Assembly: GCA_910584615.1 (NCBI GenBank)
Contig: CAJUAM010000010.1
Coordinates: forward strand, 15,928 to 79,927
Origin: an uncultured Dorea sp.
Lineage (GTDB): Bacteria; Bacillota; Clostridia; Lachnospirales; Lachnospiraceae
DNA length: 64,000 bases
Direction of reading: 5' to 3'
Shown here: in pieces, positions 29,031-37,932 of the stretch
How positions within the stretch are numbered: position 1 is the first letter of the stretch
Layout: each line of letters starts with the position of its first letter
The notes under the pieces: generated by a model
Database searches by the model: none
The model's input: only the letters and a program-made list of their open reading frames with translations
Told to the model about the DNA's origin: nothing
Position numbers and translations under genes: made by a program

Positions 29031-30635
29031 ATGGGGAACACAGATGATATTAGATTGATGATAGAGAGCGGGAAAACGGCTCTGGGACTGGAGTTTGGAT
29101 CTACACGGATCAAAGCTGTGCTTGTGGATGAGGAGCACAATCCGATCGCGTCCGGGGATTATGAGTGGGAAAACCGGCTGGAAAATGGATTCTGGACATA
29201 TTCTCTTGATGATATATGGACGGGGCTTAGGGACAGCTACAGGAAACTGGTTTGTGATGTTAAGGACAGATACGGCGCTGATCTGACGAAAATCGGAGCC
29301 ATCGGATTCAGCGCTATGATGCATGGATATATGGCATTTGATAAGGATGGAAAACTTCTTGTTCCGTTCCGCACATGGAGAAATTCTACGACAGGACAGG
29401 CGGCAGAGGCTTTGACAGAGCTTTTCCAGTATAATATTCCGCAGAGATGGAGCATATCCCATTTGTATCAGGCGATTTTGAACGGTGAAGAACATGTAAA
29501 GGACGTGGCGTTTTTTACGACTCTGGCAGGTTATATCCACTGGCAGCTTACAGGAGAGAAAGTCCTTGGGGTAGGCGATGCTTCCGGGATGTTCCCGATT
29601 GATCCGGACACAAAGGATTTTGACGCGAAGATGGTTGAACAGTTTGATGAACTTGTTGCAGATAAAAATTATCCGTGGAAGCTTAAGGAAATTTTCCCGA
29701 AGGTATTGGTGGCAGGAGAAGATGCAGGGACATTGACAGAGGAAGGAGCAAAGCTCCTTGATGAGAGCGGCGCGTTAAAAGCGGGAATACCGCTTTGCGC
29801 GCCGGAGGGTGATGCGGGAACAGGTATGGCAGCGACCAACAGTGTTGCGAAGCGTACCGGTAATGTATCTGCCGGAACTTCAGTATTTGCGATGGTGGTA
29901 CTGGAAAAGGAACTTAAAAAGGTGTATCCGGAAATCGATCTTGTGACAACACCAGACGGAAGTCTTGTAGCTATGGTCCACGCAAATAACTGTACTTCCG
30001 ATCTGAACGCGTGGGTAGGACTTTTCCGGGAATTTGCGGAGAATTTCGGCATCGATGTGGATATGGGCCAGCTGTTTGGAACATTATATAATAAAGCTCT
30101 TGAGGGGGATTCAGATTGCGGCGGACTTTTGTCATACGGATACCTTTCAGGTGAAAATATTACGAATGTGACAGAAGGACGTCCGATGTTTGTAAGATCA
30201 CCTAAGAGTAACTTTAATCTTGCCAATTTTATGAGAGTCCACTTGTTTACAGCGCTTGGCGCGCTTAAGGTAGGCATGGACATTCTTCTTAAGGAAGAGA
30301 ATGTAGAGATTGATTCTATTCTGGGACACGGCGGATTGTTTAAGACAAAAGGCGTAGGGCAGAGTATCCTGGCGGCGGCTATTAACGCGCCTGTATCAGT
30401 TATGAAGACGGCAGGCGAAGGCGGTCCGTGGGGAATGGCGCTTCTGGCTTCTTATATGATACGGAGAAAAGAGGGGGAAACTCTTCAGGAATATCTGGCA
30501 GATAAAGTATTTACAGGCAATGCAGGAACCAGCATGGATCCAAGACCGGAAGATGTGGAAGGGTTTGAAGTCTTTATCGAAAGATATAAAAAAGGCGTGG
30601 AGATTGAACAGGCGGCAGCGAAATATTTAATCTGA
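29031..30635 (+). CDS. FGGY-family carbohydrate kinase, probable L-ribulokinase
   Basis: About 534 residues. The FGGY kinase fold is recognised by the phosphate motif [16 protein letters not shown] near residue 14, [10 protein letters not shown], an [16 protein letters not shown]-loop and the [22 protein letters not shown] ending. It is not a canonical AraB: it lacks the usual AraB opening and looks closer to a separate FGGY clade. Placement between araA and araD makes L-ribulose the likely substrate, giving L-ribulose 5-phosphate. The start is fixed by AGGAGGT before ATG 29031. I leave the symbol empty because the clade is not certain. Confidence 0.85.
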   Translation: MGNTDDIRLMIESGKTALGLEFGSTRIKAVLVDEEHNPIASGDYEWENRLENGFWTYSLDDIWTGLRDSYRKLVCDVKDRYGADLTKIGAIGFSAMMHGYMAFDKDGKLLVPFRTWRNSTTGQAAEALTELFQYNIPQRWSISHLYQAILNGEEHVKDVAFFTTLAGYIHWQLTGEKVLGVGDASGMFPIDPDTKDFDAKMVEQFDELVADKNYPWKLKEIFPKVLVAGEDAGTLTEEGAKLLDESGALKAGIPLCAPEGDAGTGMAATNSVAKRTGNVSAGTSVFAMVVLEKELKKVYPEIDLVTTPDGSLVAMVHANNCTSDLNAWVGLFREFAENFGIDVDMGQLFGTLYNKALEGDSDCGGLLSYGYLSGENITNVTEGRPMFVRSPKSNFNLANFMRVHLFTALGALKVGMDILLKEENVEIDSILGHGGLFKTKGVGQSILAAAINAPVSVMKTAGEGGPWGMALLASYMIRRKEGETLQEYLADKVFTGNAGTSMDPRPEDVEGFEVFIERYKKGVEIEQAAAKYLI

Positions 30636-30695
30636 TCATTGGAAAACATCAGGTTAAGCAGGAGTTAAAAAGCAGAAATTAAGGAGATGTTTGAA

Positions 30696-31394
30696 ATGCT
30701 TGAAAAATTGAAAAAAGAAGTGTATGAAGCCAATATGCTGCTTCCAAAGTATGAGCTTGTAACTTTCACATGGGGAAATGTAAGCGGTATTGACCGTGGA
30801 GCAGGATTGTTTGTGATCAAACCCAGCGGTGTTGAGTATGATAAGCTGAAACCGGAGGATATGGTTGTTGTAGATTTAAAGGGCAATAAGGTAGAAGGTG
30901 ATTACAATCCGTCTTCTGATACTGCGACTCATGCAGTATTATACAATCGATTCCCTGGTATCGGCGGCGTGGTACATACTCATTCTCCGTGGGCAACGAG
31001 CTGGGCGCAGGCAGGCAGGGGGATTCCGTGTTATGGAACGACCCATGCGGATTATCTTTACGGTGAGGTTCCCTGTGTGCGTAATCTTACAAAGGAAGAG
31101 ATTGATGAAGCCTATGAGAAAAATACAGGTGTATTGATCGCGGACGATTTTGCCGCGAACAATATTGATTATGAGGCGATGCCGGCGGTTCTGTGTAAAA
31201 ACCATGGTCCGTTCACATGGGGAAAGAATGCAGGTGACGCTGTCCACAATGCAGTAGTGCTTGAGGAGGTGGCCAAGATGGCAGCAAGGTGTGAGATGAT
31301 CAATCCGCAGAATAAACCGGCGCCGCAGGAGCTGCAAGATAAGCATTATTACAGAAAGCATGGAGCTAACGCTTATTACGGACAGCCAGGATAA
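30696..31394 (+). CDS. araD: L-ribulose-5-phosphate 4-epimerase
   Basis: 232 residues, normal AraD length. A class II aldolase-fold zinc enzyme converting L-ribulose 5-phosphate to D-xylulose 5-phosphate. Visible features are [13 protein letters not shown], the phosphate-binding KPSGVEY, zinc ligands H94 and H96 (VVHTHSPWA) and H170 ([10 protein letters not shown]), and the C-terminal [15 protein letters not shown] typical of AraD/UlaF. ATG 30696 is taken because AAGGAG ends right before the earlier ATG (30687), leaving no spacing for it. Last gene of the araA operon. Confidence 0.94.
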   Translation: MLEKLKKEVYEANMLLPKYELVTFTWGNVSGIDRGAGLFVIKPSGVEYDKLKPEDMVVVDLKGNKVEGDYNPSSDTATHAVLYNRFPGIGGVVHTHSPWATSWAQAGRGIPCYGTTHADYLYGEVPCVRNLTKEEIDEAYEKNTGVLIADDFAANNIDYEAMPAVLCKNHGPFTWGKNAGDAVHNAVVLEEVAKMAARCEMINPQNKPAPQELQDKHYYRKHGANAYYGQPG

Positions 31395-31406
31395 GTGTAA
31401 ATTGAA

Positions 31407-31435
31407 TTGACAAATATATATCATAGAGTTATAAT
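31407..31435 (+). promoter_or_regulatory. Perfect consensus sigma-A promoter before the symporter gene
   Basis: TTGACA, 17-base spacer, TATAAT: a full match to the consensus. Transcription would begin near 31442, about 100 bases before the symporter start codon, inside the dyad described next. Confidence 0.85.
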
Positions 31436-31445
31436 TTTCTTAAAT

Positions 31446-31461
31446 AGAGACCACGGTCTCT
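31446..31461. promoter_or_regulatory. Dyad at the predicted transcription start, likely operator
   Basis: AGAGACC and GGTCTCT are separated by two bases, giving a 16-base near-perfect palindrome starting about 10 bases after the -10 box. Position fits a repressor operator. The loop is too small for a full-length RNA hairpin. Confidence 0.6.
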
Positions 31462-31480
31462 GGGTTTAAGAAGTCGGGCG

Positions 31481-31532
31481 AAAGGCAAAACGGTCATTTA
31501 TCTGGCTGTTTTGCCTTTTCCTATTGAAAAGG
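31481..31532 (+). promoter_or_regulatory. Leader with two mutually exclusive hairpins over the ribosome binding site
   Basis: AAAGGCAAAAC (from 31481) can pair with GTTTTGCCTTT (to 31518), a terminator-like stem followed by TTCC. Alternatively CCTTTTC (31514-31520) pairs with GAAAAGG (31526-31532), masking part of the GGAGGG ribosome binding site. The two cannot form together. Confidence 0.5.
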
Positions 31533-31541
31533 AGGGATTTT

Positions 31542-32939
31542 ATGCAACAATTAATTGCGAAACCGAGTCTGTTAATCTTTGTTATCATCTATGTTATTAT
31601 GTTGGTAGTGGTTGGAGCTTATTATTCACGAAAAGCTAAGACAAGTGATGAGTTTGTAAGGGCAGGAGGAGGTCTTGGCTCGATTGTGCTGATGGGGACA
31701 TTTCTGGCTACATTCACCGGAAATGGGACGATCTCAGGAGGAGGAAATTCCCTGGCGTTTACTTATGGTCTGTGGCCCGGAATTTTTTTCGCGGTTCCGT
31801 CGCTGGCAGGTGTTGTCGTGCTGTTTCTTCTGGCAGGCAAGATCCGTCAGTCAGAGTCTTTTACAGTGGCGGGTCTTTTAGAGAATAAGTATGGCCATGC
31901 GGCAAGAACAGTGTCGGGTGTCATCATTGCGCTGTCTATGATCTCCATCTGTGCGTATCAGTACCGGGGGCTGGCATATGTGCTTAATGTGACGACTGGA
32001 ATGGATGTCAATATCGCGACAGCGCTTTCAGCAGTCCTTATTATTTTCCTTGCGATGTCTGGCGGACTGAAATCAGTAGCAGTAACAGATGCGCTCAGTG
32101 CGTTTATTATGCTGATAGGGATTATCGTAGCAACTCCGCTGGTCATTAAGAGCGCCGGAGGATGGGACAATGTGATCTCAACGGCAGCGGCGACAAATCC
32201 AGACAGCCTTACATTCAGCGGCGGACAGACCGTGGCAGGATTTTTATCAGGGTACCTCCCTTTGTTCTTCTTATCTATCGGTGATCAGAATCTCTATCAG
32301 AGAATTGCGGCAGGTGATGGAGATAAAACTGTTAAAAAAGGGTTTATCGGATGGTTTGTTGGACTGGTAGTGGTAGTACCGCTGGTAGCAGTCATTGCAT
32401 TTTCCGCTAAGACTATTTTTGGAGATAATATCGATGCGGCTATGGCATTCATGTCCACGACGACAGTAATACCAACTTTTGCAGGAGGTCTTTTACTTGC
32501 GGCAGCGACGGCATTTATTATAACTACGGGAGATTCCTATCTGCTGTCGGGCGCTACGAATATTACATATGATATTTACGCAGACAGGATCAATCCAAAT
32601 GCAAGTGATCATCAGAAATTTGTGTTTACAAGAGGCACGATTCTTGTGACAGGCGTCCTTGCGTATATTCTTCTCCAGTTCTTCCCGACAGTGCTGGCAA
32701 TCCAATATTGGTCGTACACGATATACGGCGCGGGTATTTCCCCGGCCTTGATCGGTGCTCTATGCTGGAAGAAGGTTACGAAGATGGGCGGTATCGCTTC
32801 TATGGTAGTCGGAACTGTGGTGACCATTGCATATGAAGCCATGGGGCAGCCATTAGGCATCGCTACAGTGTTGATCGCAGTTCCGGTTGCGACGGTCGTA
32901 TTGATCGTAGTGTCTCTTGCTACACAGGGACGAAAATAA
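31542..32939 (+). CDS. Sodium:solute symporter (SSS) family protein
   Basis: About 465 residues with 12-13 membrane helices. SSS features include AYYSRKAKTSDEFVRAGGGL after helix 1, GTFLATFTGNGTISGGG in the unwound helix region, AVTDALSAFIMLIG (the conserved TD-x2-Q-like segment) and ITTGDSYLLSGATNI near the sodium site. Sodium-coupled uptake of a small organic solute is expected; substrate not evident. The start is the ATG after GGAGGG, not the upstream frame start that lies in the leader hairpin. It forms an operon with the amidohydrolase 28 bases downstream, so the imported compound may be that enzyme's substrate. Confidence 0.85.
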   Translation: MQQLIAKPSLLIFVIIYVIMLVVVGAYYSRKAKTSDEFVRAGGGLGSIVLMGTFLATFTGNGTISGGGNSLAFTYGLWPGIFFAVPSLAGVVVLFLLAGKIRQSESFTVAGLLENKYGHAARTVSGVIIALSMISICAYQYRGLAYVLNVTTGMDVNIATALSAVLIIFLAMSGGLKSVAVTDALSAFIMLIGIIVATPLVIKSAGGWDNVISTAAATNPDSLTFSGGQTVAGFLSGYLPLFFLSIGDQNLYQRIAAGDGDKTVKKGFIGWFVGLVVVVPLVAVIAFSAKTIFGDNIDAAMAFMSTTTVIPTFAGGLLLAAATAFIITTGDSYLLSGATNITYDIYADRINPNASDHQKFVFTRGTILVTGVLAYILLQFFPTVLAIQYWSYTIYGAGISPALIGALCWKKVTKMGGIASMVVGTVVTIAYEAMGQPLGIATVLIAVPVATVVLIVVSLATQGRK

Positions 32940-32967
32940 GAATTAGAAAGAAATGGGGAACGATAAA

Positions 32968-34254
32968 ATGAAGAATGATCAGTTGACCTTTATTATTTGT
33001 GGAAAGTTTTATGACGGAATTGACCCGGAATTTAAAGAGAACTATAAGATCCTGGTAAAAAATGATAAGATAGAAGCCGTTGGCACTGACATTGAGCAGC
33101 CGGAATCGGCGAAAGTCATTGATCTGTCCGACGCGACGGTGACACCGGGTATGATCGATGCGCATATGCATATGGATTATTATGACTGGCACCATATACG
33201 GGAGGAAGTCTATACGACATCAGAAGAGGCGAAGACGATCGCTGTCATCCGGACGGCGAAAAAGTCTCTTTCACGTGGATTTACAACGGTCCGCCATACC
33301 GGAGGGATCAATTCTAACGGTTTTGGAGTATTGGATGTGAAGCGCGCGATTGAAAAAGGGTATGTTACAGGCAGCAGGATCGTGGCAGCACCCCGTTTCT
33401 TGTGCGCGGCAGGCAGTCACGGGGATTTGTCCCAGGGGTATTCAAGGAATCCGGAATTGTCTCAGATTACACAGAATATGCGTCTGACGTTAGGATCCGG
33501 CAAAGACTTTTTTGTAAATGCGGTGCGTGAAGAAATCAAGTATGGCGCGGATTTTATAAAAATCATGGCGACAGGTGGATTTTTTACACCGAATGACAAT
33601 CCTGCGCAGCAGCAACTGAATGATGAAGAGATGGAAGCGATCATGACAACCGCGCATGAGTGGGGGAAAACAGTTACAGCCCATGTATACAGCCCCAATC
33701 ATATGCAGAAGCTGGTAAAATACGGCATTGACGGCATGGAGCACTGTTCTTTGATGGATGAGGAAACAGCGCAGATGATTGCTGAGCACAATGTTTATGT
33801 TGTGCCTACGTTCTGCCCTTATGAAGAGGCAGTTCATTATGATCCGGTGGGAATTAAAGACAAACAGCCGGAATTCCGGGCAAAGCTGGAATATTATAAA
33901 GATGCGCTCCAGGCAGGCAGAGAGGTGATAAAGAACTGCAAATGCAAGCTTGGCTATGGAACAGATTTTGTCGCGAATCATCAGAACTACGAGAGCGGTT
34001 ATGAGTTTAAAGCGTGGATGGAAAGCGGCATGGGAGTATTCAGGACATTGCAGGCCGCGACAAAGACTAATTCGCAGATCCTTCAGCTCGAAGATAAGAT
34101 CGGGACGATTGAGGCAGGAAAACTGGCTGATATCACTGCGTGGAAGAGAGATCTGATGACGGATCCATATGCGCTTCTTGATTGTGCGTTTGTCATGAAA
34201 GAAGGAGTTGTATATCCAACAGAAAAATGTGAAGATCTGCCGGAAGGTGTTTAA
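32968..34254 (+). CDS. Metal-dependent amidohydrolase
   Basis: About 428 residues. All amidohydrolase-superfamily residues are seen: H66 and H68 in DAHMHMD, carboxylated-lysine candidate K198 in FIKIMATGG, H239 in VTAHVYS, H259 in GMEHCS and D333 in GYGTDF. This subtype I set (HxH, K, H, H, D) is shared by the Xaa-Pro dipeptidase-like and imidazolonepropionase-like groups; the KIMATGG motif favours the prolidase-like group. It likely hydrolyses a cyclic or peptide amide brought in by the symporter upstream. ATG 32968 follows GGGGAA at good spacing; 32953 is an alternative five codons earlier. A terminator follows. Confidence 0.85.
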   Translation: MKNDQLTFIICGKFYDGIDPEFKENYKILVKNDKIEAVGTDIEQPESAKVIDLSDATVTPGMIDAHMHMDYYDWHHIREEVYTTSEEAKTIAVIRTAKKSLSRGFTTVRHTGGINSNGFGVLDVKRAIEKGYVTGSRIVAAPRFLCAAGSHGDLSQGYSRNPELSQITQNMRLTLGSGKDFFVNAVREEIKYGADFIKIMATGGFFTPNDNPAQQQLNDEEMEAIMTTAHEWGKTVTAHVYSPNHMQKLVKYGIDGMEHCSLMDEETAQMIAEHNVYVVPTFCPYEEAVHYDPVGIKDKQPEFRAKLEYYKDALQAGREVIKNCKCKLGYGTDFVANHQNYESGYEFKAWMESGMGVFRTLQAATKTNSQILQLEDKIGTIEAGKLADITAWKRDLMTDPYALLDCAFVMKEGVVYPTEKCEDLPEGV

Positions 34255-34257
34255 AAT

Positions 34258-34290
34258 TAAGAGGAGCTTTTGCTCCTCTTATTGATTTTA
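34258..34290 (+). terminator. Terminator of the symporter-amidohydrolase operon
   Basis: TAAGAGGAGC pairs with GCTCCTCTTA around a TTTT loop (34258-34281), then ATTGATTTT. It lies directly after the amidohydrolase stop. Confidence 0.75.
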
Positions 34291-34296
34291 GAAATT

Positions 34297-34329
34297 TAAA
34301 AGGACTGCATATGGGAGGTGTGCAGTCCT
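34297..34329 (-). terminator. Terminator for the convergent MBL hydrolase gene
   Basis: AGGACTGCA and TGCAGTCCT (34301-34309, 34321-34329) form a 9-pair stem. Read on the minus strand it is followed by TTTTAAATTT, fitting termination of the hydrolase transcript. Confidence 0.65.
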
Positions 34330-34466
34330 GAGGAAAAAGTTATGAAAAAGAATTATTTGTGTTCGAATCATCCCTTCGAACAATTATAGTATACGCAAAA
34401 ACTGTGATAAAAATGTGTTGAAAATAAGAAATAATTGTTAACAAAAAATATACACAGTATTATGAT

Positions 34467-35267
34467 TTACAATTCAAAGATTTCCAGATCATCGGGAACA
34501 TAAAGGTTTCCGTGAAAATATTGTTTTCCCTCTTTGGTGTAAAGGTGCTTGCGCTCCTTAAGGTGAGTCTCTTCGGTGTGATATAAAAGAAGATTTGGTA
34601 TATTTAAGTTTTCTGCGAGCTGACATGCCTCTTTTACAGTGCTGTGGTGTTTTTCATAAGGGTTGAATTTGTCAGCTTCTCCAAACAGGCAGAAGGCTTC
34701 ATGAAGGAGCCAGTCACTGTCCTTTACATATTCATAGTTTACTTCATTATAAGGCTCGTCACCTACGCAGGTAAATTTTTTGCCGTTATCAAGCTGCATG
34801 GTAAATCCAAACTGTTTTGCTTTTGTGGAGGCAATGTCAAAAAATGTTACCGGACAGTCTAAGATATGGCGGGAATCACCGCTTTTTACAATATCAAAGC
34901 GGATGCGTCCTCCCATATGCTTACAGACTTTCTGCTGTATCGTCATATTCGCGATTGCCCGGATCTTTTCGGAGAGTTCCCTGTGGCAGAAAATCCGAAG
35001 CTCGCCGTCATATTTTCCCTGATTCATACGTTGGCCTATAACGCGGATGAGCCAGATGATCCCAAGTACATGGTCTACGTGCTCATGGGTCACGAAGATA
35101 TCGTGGATATCGCAGATGTCAATGCGAGTATCTTTTAGTACCTTTAAAATCCGGTTTCCGCCTCCGGCATCTATAAGAAAATGCCTGCTGCCGTCAGAGA
35201 TGGCAAAACAGGTGTTATAGCACTCGGATACAGCGGCGTTTCCGGTTCCTAATATTGTTAATTTCAT
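34467..35267 (-). CDS. MBL-fold metal-dependent hydrolase, RNase Z-like
   Basis: 266 residues. MKLTILGTGNA opening and HEHVDH at 61-66 (HxHxDH) are the beta-lactamase-fold zinc motif; a further acidic/His set appears in CVGDEPYN and HHSTVKEA. The subgroup looks like RNase Z or arylsulfatase-like hydrolases, but it lacks the long flexible arm of true tRNA 3' processing enzymes, so a small-molecule hydrolase is at least as likely. It is transcribed toward the amidohydrolase and sits downstream of the aminotransferase gene on the same strand, separated by about 195 bases with a terminator between. Confidence 0.82.
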   Translation of the reverse strand: MKLTILGTGNAAVSECYNTCFAISDGSRHFLIDAGGGNRILKVLKDTRIDICDIHDIFVTHEHVDHVLGIIWLIRVIGQRMNQGKYDGELRIFCHRELSEKIRAIANMTIQQKVCKHMGGRIRFDIVKSGDSRHILDCPVTFFDIASTKAKQFGFTMQLDNGKKFTCVGDEPYNEVNYEYVKDSDWLLHEAFCLFGEADKFNPYEKHHSTVKEACQLAENLNIPNLLLYHTEETHLKERKHLYTKEGKQYFHGNLYVPDDLEIFEL

Positions 35268-35389
35268 AAACAGTTCTCCTTTGTTTTATTTAAAGCGCAG
35301 AAATGATGTTGGGACATTATGATGTAAGGTGAAAAGGATTTGTTCCGTTAGTATCATAGCATAAATCTATGACAGGGTCAAAAGTAAAC

Positions 35390-35423
35390 AAATCTGCCCT
35401 CCGCCGGAAAAAACGGAAGGCAG
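35390..35423 (-). terminator. Terminator of the class V aminotransferase gene
   Basis: CTGCCCTCCG and CGGAAGGCAG (35394-35403, 35414-35423) pair with one mismatch. On the minus strand the stem is followed by ATTTGTTT. Confidence 0.6.
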
Positions 35424-35461
35424 AAGCTTCTTCTGCTGTTCAGAAGGATCTATGGGAGAAA

Positions 35462-36748
35462 CTAAATAGCCATGGCAATGGCTTTTGTAGCTTTAAGGAA
35501 CTTATCAATATCATCTGTCCCATGACAGTGGAGGGGAGATACCCGGATAGCTCCTTCAAGACCAAGAGACTCTACGATTCTTTTGGAGTACGGGCTTGTA
35601 TTCAGCCGTTCAAATACAGTAACACCATGTTCTAAGTATTTTTGCGAAAGATCAGAAAATCCGATGCCTTTGATTCCCATGGCAACGATCAAATCCTTAT
35701 ATGTAAGGTCTTCCATGTCTACATATACTTCTGTTTTGTCAATGTGACGCAGTCCGGGAACCTCATCTGTACCTTCCAGCAGACGGTAAAGTAGAGCGCG
35801 TTCCTGAAGGTGGATGCGGTGCATGCCCTCTACATATAGTGTCCGTCTGTCAGTGCTGTCGATGAAATGTGAGCCGATTCCGCATACATAGTCGATAACT
35901 GCCATCATAGCCGCGAAATTAGCGGGTGTTGGAGTTCCGAGCGCCCATACATGGTCATCTTTGTGAATAAGCTTATGATGCTGCAGCGCGCACACACGGT
36001 CAGACACATAGCAGAAGCCGCATCCGCGTACGCCAAAGAATTTGTAAGGAGCGAAGTTGGATACATCTACGCCCCAGTCTTCCACATCAATCGCTGCGTG
36101 AGGCGCATGCTGTACCGCATCGCTGACAACATAGATTTCAGGATTGATTTCTTTTGCGCGGCGTGTGATCTCTTTAATGTCCATAATATTTCCGGAGATA
36201 TTGGAAGCCGCCATAATACTTAACAATACGGTATTTTTATCTACATATTTCATGATCTCATCTACGTCAAGACCGCCGGTTGTCTTGTTGGCAGGGACAA
36301 CACGGAATTCACGTTTGGTCCTGTCACAGTAATATTCAACGGCATCATGTGCTGACGGATGTTCCAGAGAAGAGGTAACAGCGTTTGTTCCCCATTTTAC
36401 ATTTGTCATGATTGTTCCTACTGCCTGATACATTGTCTGGGAAGCAGTAAGTTCTGTGATCAGTGAACCGCTTTTCGCGCCGAATACTGTCTCTAAGATA
36501 TCTTTTGTCCCGTCAGTTACATAGTGGGAAAGTTCGTATCCCCTGCCCCTTACACGCTCCGGACAGTCTGGAAATTCCTCAATCTGGGACTTTACTTCTA
36601 CGGCTTTCCTAAGTCTGAGAGAACCGCCGGAATTTTCGAAAAAAAGACGTTCTCCATGTTCCGGATCCGCATCGGCGTAACAGAACTGCGCCTTTAAACT
36701 CTTTTGGTATTCATCAGAAAATAAGATTCCTCTTTCTTCATTTTTCAT
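35462..36748 (-). CDS. Class V aminotransferase-fold PLP enzyme
   Basis: 428 residues, fold type I. Substrate- and PLP-contact residues: SSLEHPSAH near 127, D210 and H214 in VVSDAVQHAPH, and the Schiff-base lysine K236 in FAPYKFFGVRG. The pattern is that of cysteine desulfurase/selenocysteine lyase or isopenicillin-epimerase-like proteins. No reactive cysteine loop typical of a cysteine desulfurase is apparent near the C-terminus (LHCHGTDD is the nearest cysteine), and no Fe-S scaffold gene is next door, so an amino-acid lyase, epimerase or transaminase role is preferred. It diverges from a LysR regulator that likely controls it. Ribosome site AGGAGGTAAT precedes its ATG on the minus strand. 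Confidence 0.85.
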   Translation of the reverse strand: MKNEERGILFSDEYQKSLKAQFCYADADPEHGERLFFENSGGSLRLRKAVEVKSQIEEFPDCPERVRGRGYELSHYVTDGTKDILETVFGAKSGSLITELTASQTMYQAVGTIMTNVKWGTNAVTSSLEHPSAHDAVEYYCDRTKREFRVVPANKTTGGLDVDEIMKYVDKNTVLLSIMAASNISGNIMDIKEITRRAKEINPEIYVVSDAVQHAPHAAIDVEDWGVDVSNFAPYKFFGVRGCGFCYVSDRVCALQHHKLIHKDDHVWALGTPTPANFAAMMAVIDYVCGIGSHFIDSTDRRTLYVEGMHRIHLQERALLYRLLEGTDEVPGLRHIDKTEVYVDMEDLTYKDLIVAMGIKGIGFSDLSQKYLEHGVTVFERLNTSPYSKRIVESLGLEGAIRVSPLHCHGTDDIDKFLKATKAIAMAI

Positions 36749-36815
36749 CTTCTATTACCTCCTTGTCCGTACAGATTCATTTAACATGGCATCATCATAA
36801 CACGGAAACTGTAAA

Positions 36816-36844
36816 TTGAAAAATGAATAATTACGTTGTATAAT
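36816..36844 (+). promoter_or_regulatory. Sigma-A promoter of the LysR-type regulator
   Basis: TTGAAA, 17 bases, TATAAT in the divergent region between the aminotransferase and the regulator. The following AT-rich TAATATTAATATAATTTATA stretch could hold LysR-type T-N11-A sites. Confidence 0.7.
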
Positions 36845-36937
36845 ATTAATATAATTTATATTTAATCGCGGGGAGGATTGCGGCAGTACGGGGGGGATCC
36901 TTATGATCAAACAGATTATATAACGAAGGGAGCATTT

Positions 36938-37852
36938 ATGAATCTGGTAGATATTGAAACATTTTTGATGATTGTTAAGACGAAAAATATTACGAAAACG
37001 GCGGACAACCTCTTTTTATCACAGCCAACTGTAAGCCACCGGCTGAAGCTTTTGGAGGAGGAACTTCAGGTTAAGCTGATCACAAGAAAAAAGGGGTATA
37101 AGCAGATAGAGCTGACCTCCCAGGGAGAGGAGTTTATCCCTATAGCAGAGCGGTGGCTCTCCATCTGGAGTGAAATGCAGCTTCTAAAGAACAGTAAAGA
37201 GAAACTTTACCTGACAGTCGGGTGTACGGACACGATGAATAGCGCGATATTATTCGACTTGTATAGTGAAATGTTAGGGGCTAAGGAGCAGATTATGAAC
37301 CTGTACATAAAGACACATTATTCTTATGAACTTTACGGGCTTTTAGAGAATCATGAGATTGACTTAGGGTTTGTGTACCATCATCTGCAGTTTAAAAATA
37401 TCATCGCTCGGCCGATACTGAGGGAGAAAATGTATATCGTACAGTCGGCAGCTACAGATCTTAAGAAGTCTTTCATCCATACAGATGAACTTGATAAGGA
37501 GTGGGAAATCTACCTGAGCTGGGAGGCGAATTACCAGATTTGGCATGACCAATGGGTGAGCAAAGGGGAGAGGCCGCGTGTGTGGGTGGATACTTTTGAA
37601 CTCTTGCTTCACTTGATGTCTGATGAGAGGATGTGGGTGATCGCGCCGATTTCCGTTGTGGACCGGCTGAGGACACTCCGGCAGGTATATGTAAGTGAGA
37701 TTGCCAATCCGGTACAGCCTCCGGAGCGGATCACTTATGAGATCAAGCATAAATATCCTAATGAGGCGACTTTAAAAGCGGTTCAGATCTTTGAAGAAAG
37801 AATGGTGCCTTATCTTGGCAAAAAGGGGTGGGGGTATGTCGGGGAGATATGA
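36938..37852 (+). CDS. LysR-family transcriptional regulator
   Basis: About 304 residues. The winged helix occupies 1-60 (LVDIETFLMIVKTKNITKTA, FLSQPTVSHRLKLLEEEL) and an effector domain follows from about 90, with a short substrate-binding fold (LTVGCTDTMNSAILFDLYSE, then HEIDLGFVYHH). The ATG at 36938 follows GAAGGGA; the upstream frame extension lacks a site. It stands between a divergent aminotransferase gene and the 5-oxoproline operon read in the same direction 350 bases downstream. It may control either or both, with an amino-acid-like effector expected. Confidence 0.9.
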   Translation: MNLVDIETFLMIVKTKNITKTADNLFLSQPTVSHRLKLLEEELQVKLITRKKGYKQIELTSQGEEFIPIAERWLSIWSEMQLLKNSKEKLYLTVGCTDTMNSAILFDLYSEMLGAKEQIMNLYIKTHYSYELYGLLENHEIDLGFVYHHLQFKNIIARPILREKMYIVQSAATDLKKSFIHTDELDKEWEIYLSWEANYQIWHDQWVSKGERPRVWVDTFELLLHLMSDERMWVIAPISVVDRLRTLRQVYVSEIANPVQPPERITYEIKHKYPNEATLKAVQIFEERMVPYLGKKGWGYVGEI

Positions 37853-37899
37853 TAGTCAGACTTTATCCTCCAATTTTTTCATCTTGGATATTCGTATAA

Positions 37900-37932
37900 A
37901 AAACGAGGGTGTCTCGGCCCTCGTTTTCTAAA
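37900..37932 (+). terminator. Terminator of the LysR-type regulator
   Basis: AAAACGAGGG and CCCTCGTTTT (37900-37909, 37918-37927) form a perfect 10-pair stem around an 8-base loop, with A-tract and T-tract flanks. Confidence 0.85.

Noticed and set aside
34361..34381. tRNA T-arm-like GTTCGAATC with a TTCGAAC repeat
   Set aside because: It forms a 7-pair hairpin, but there is no acceptor stem, anticodon arm or CCA context around it.
35369..35635. 88-codon plus-strand frame after the MBL hydrolase start
   Set aside because: It overlaps the terminator and the C-terminal coding part of the minus-strand PLP enzyme and has no ribosome site.
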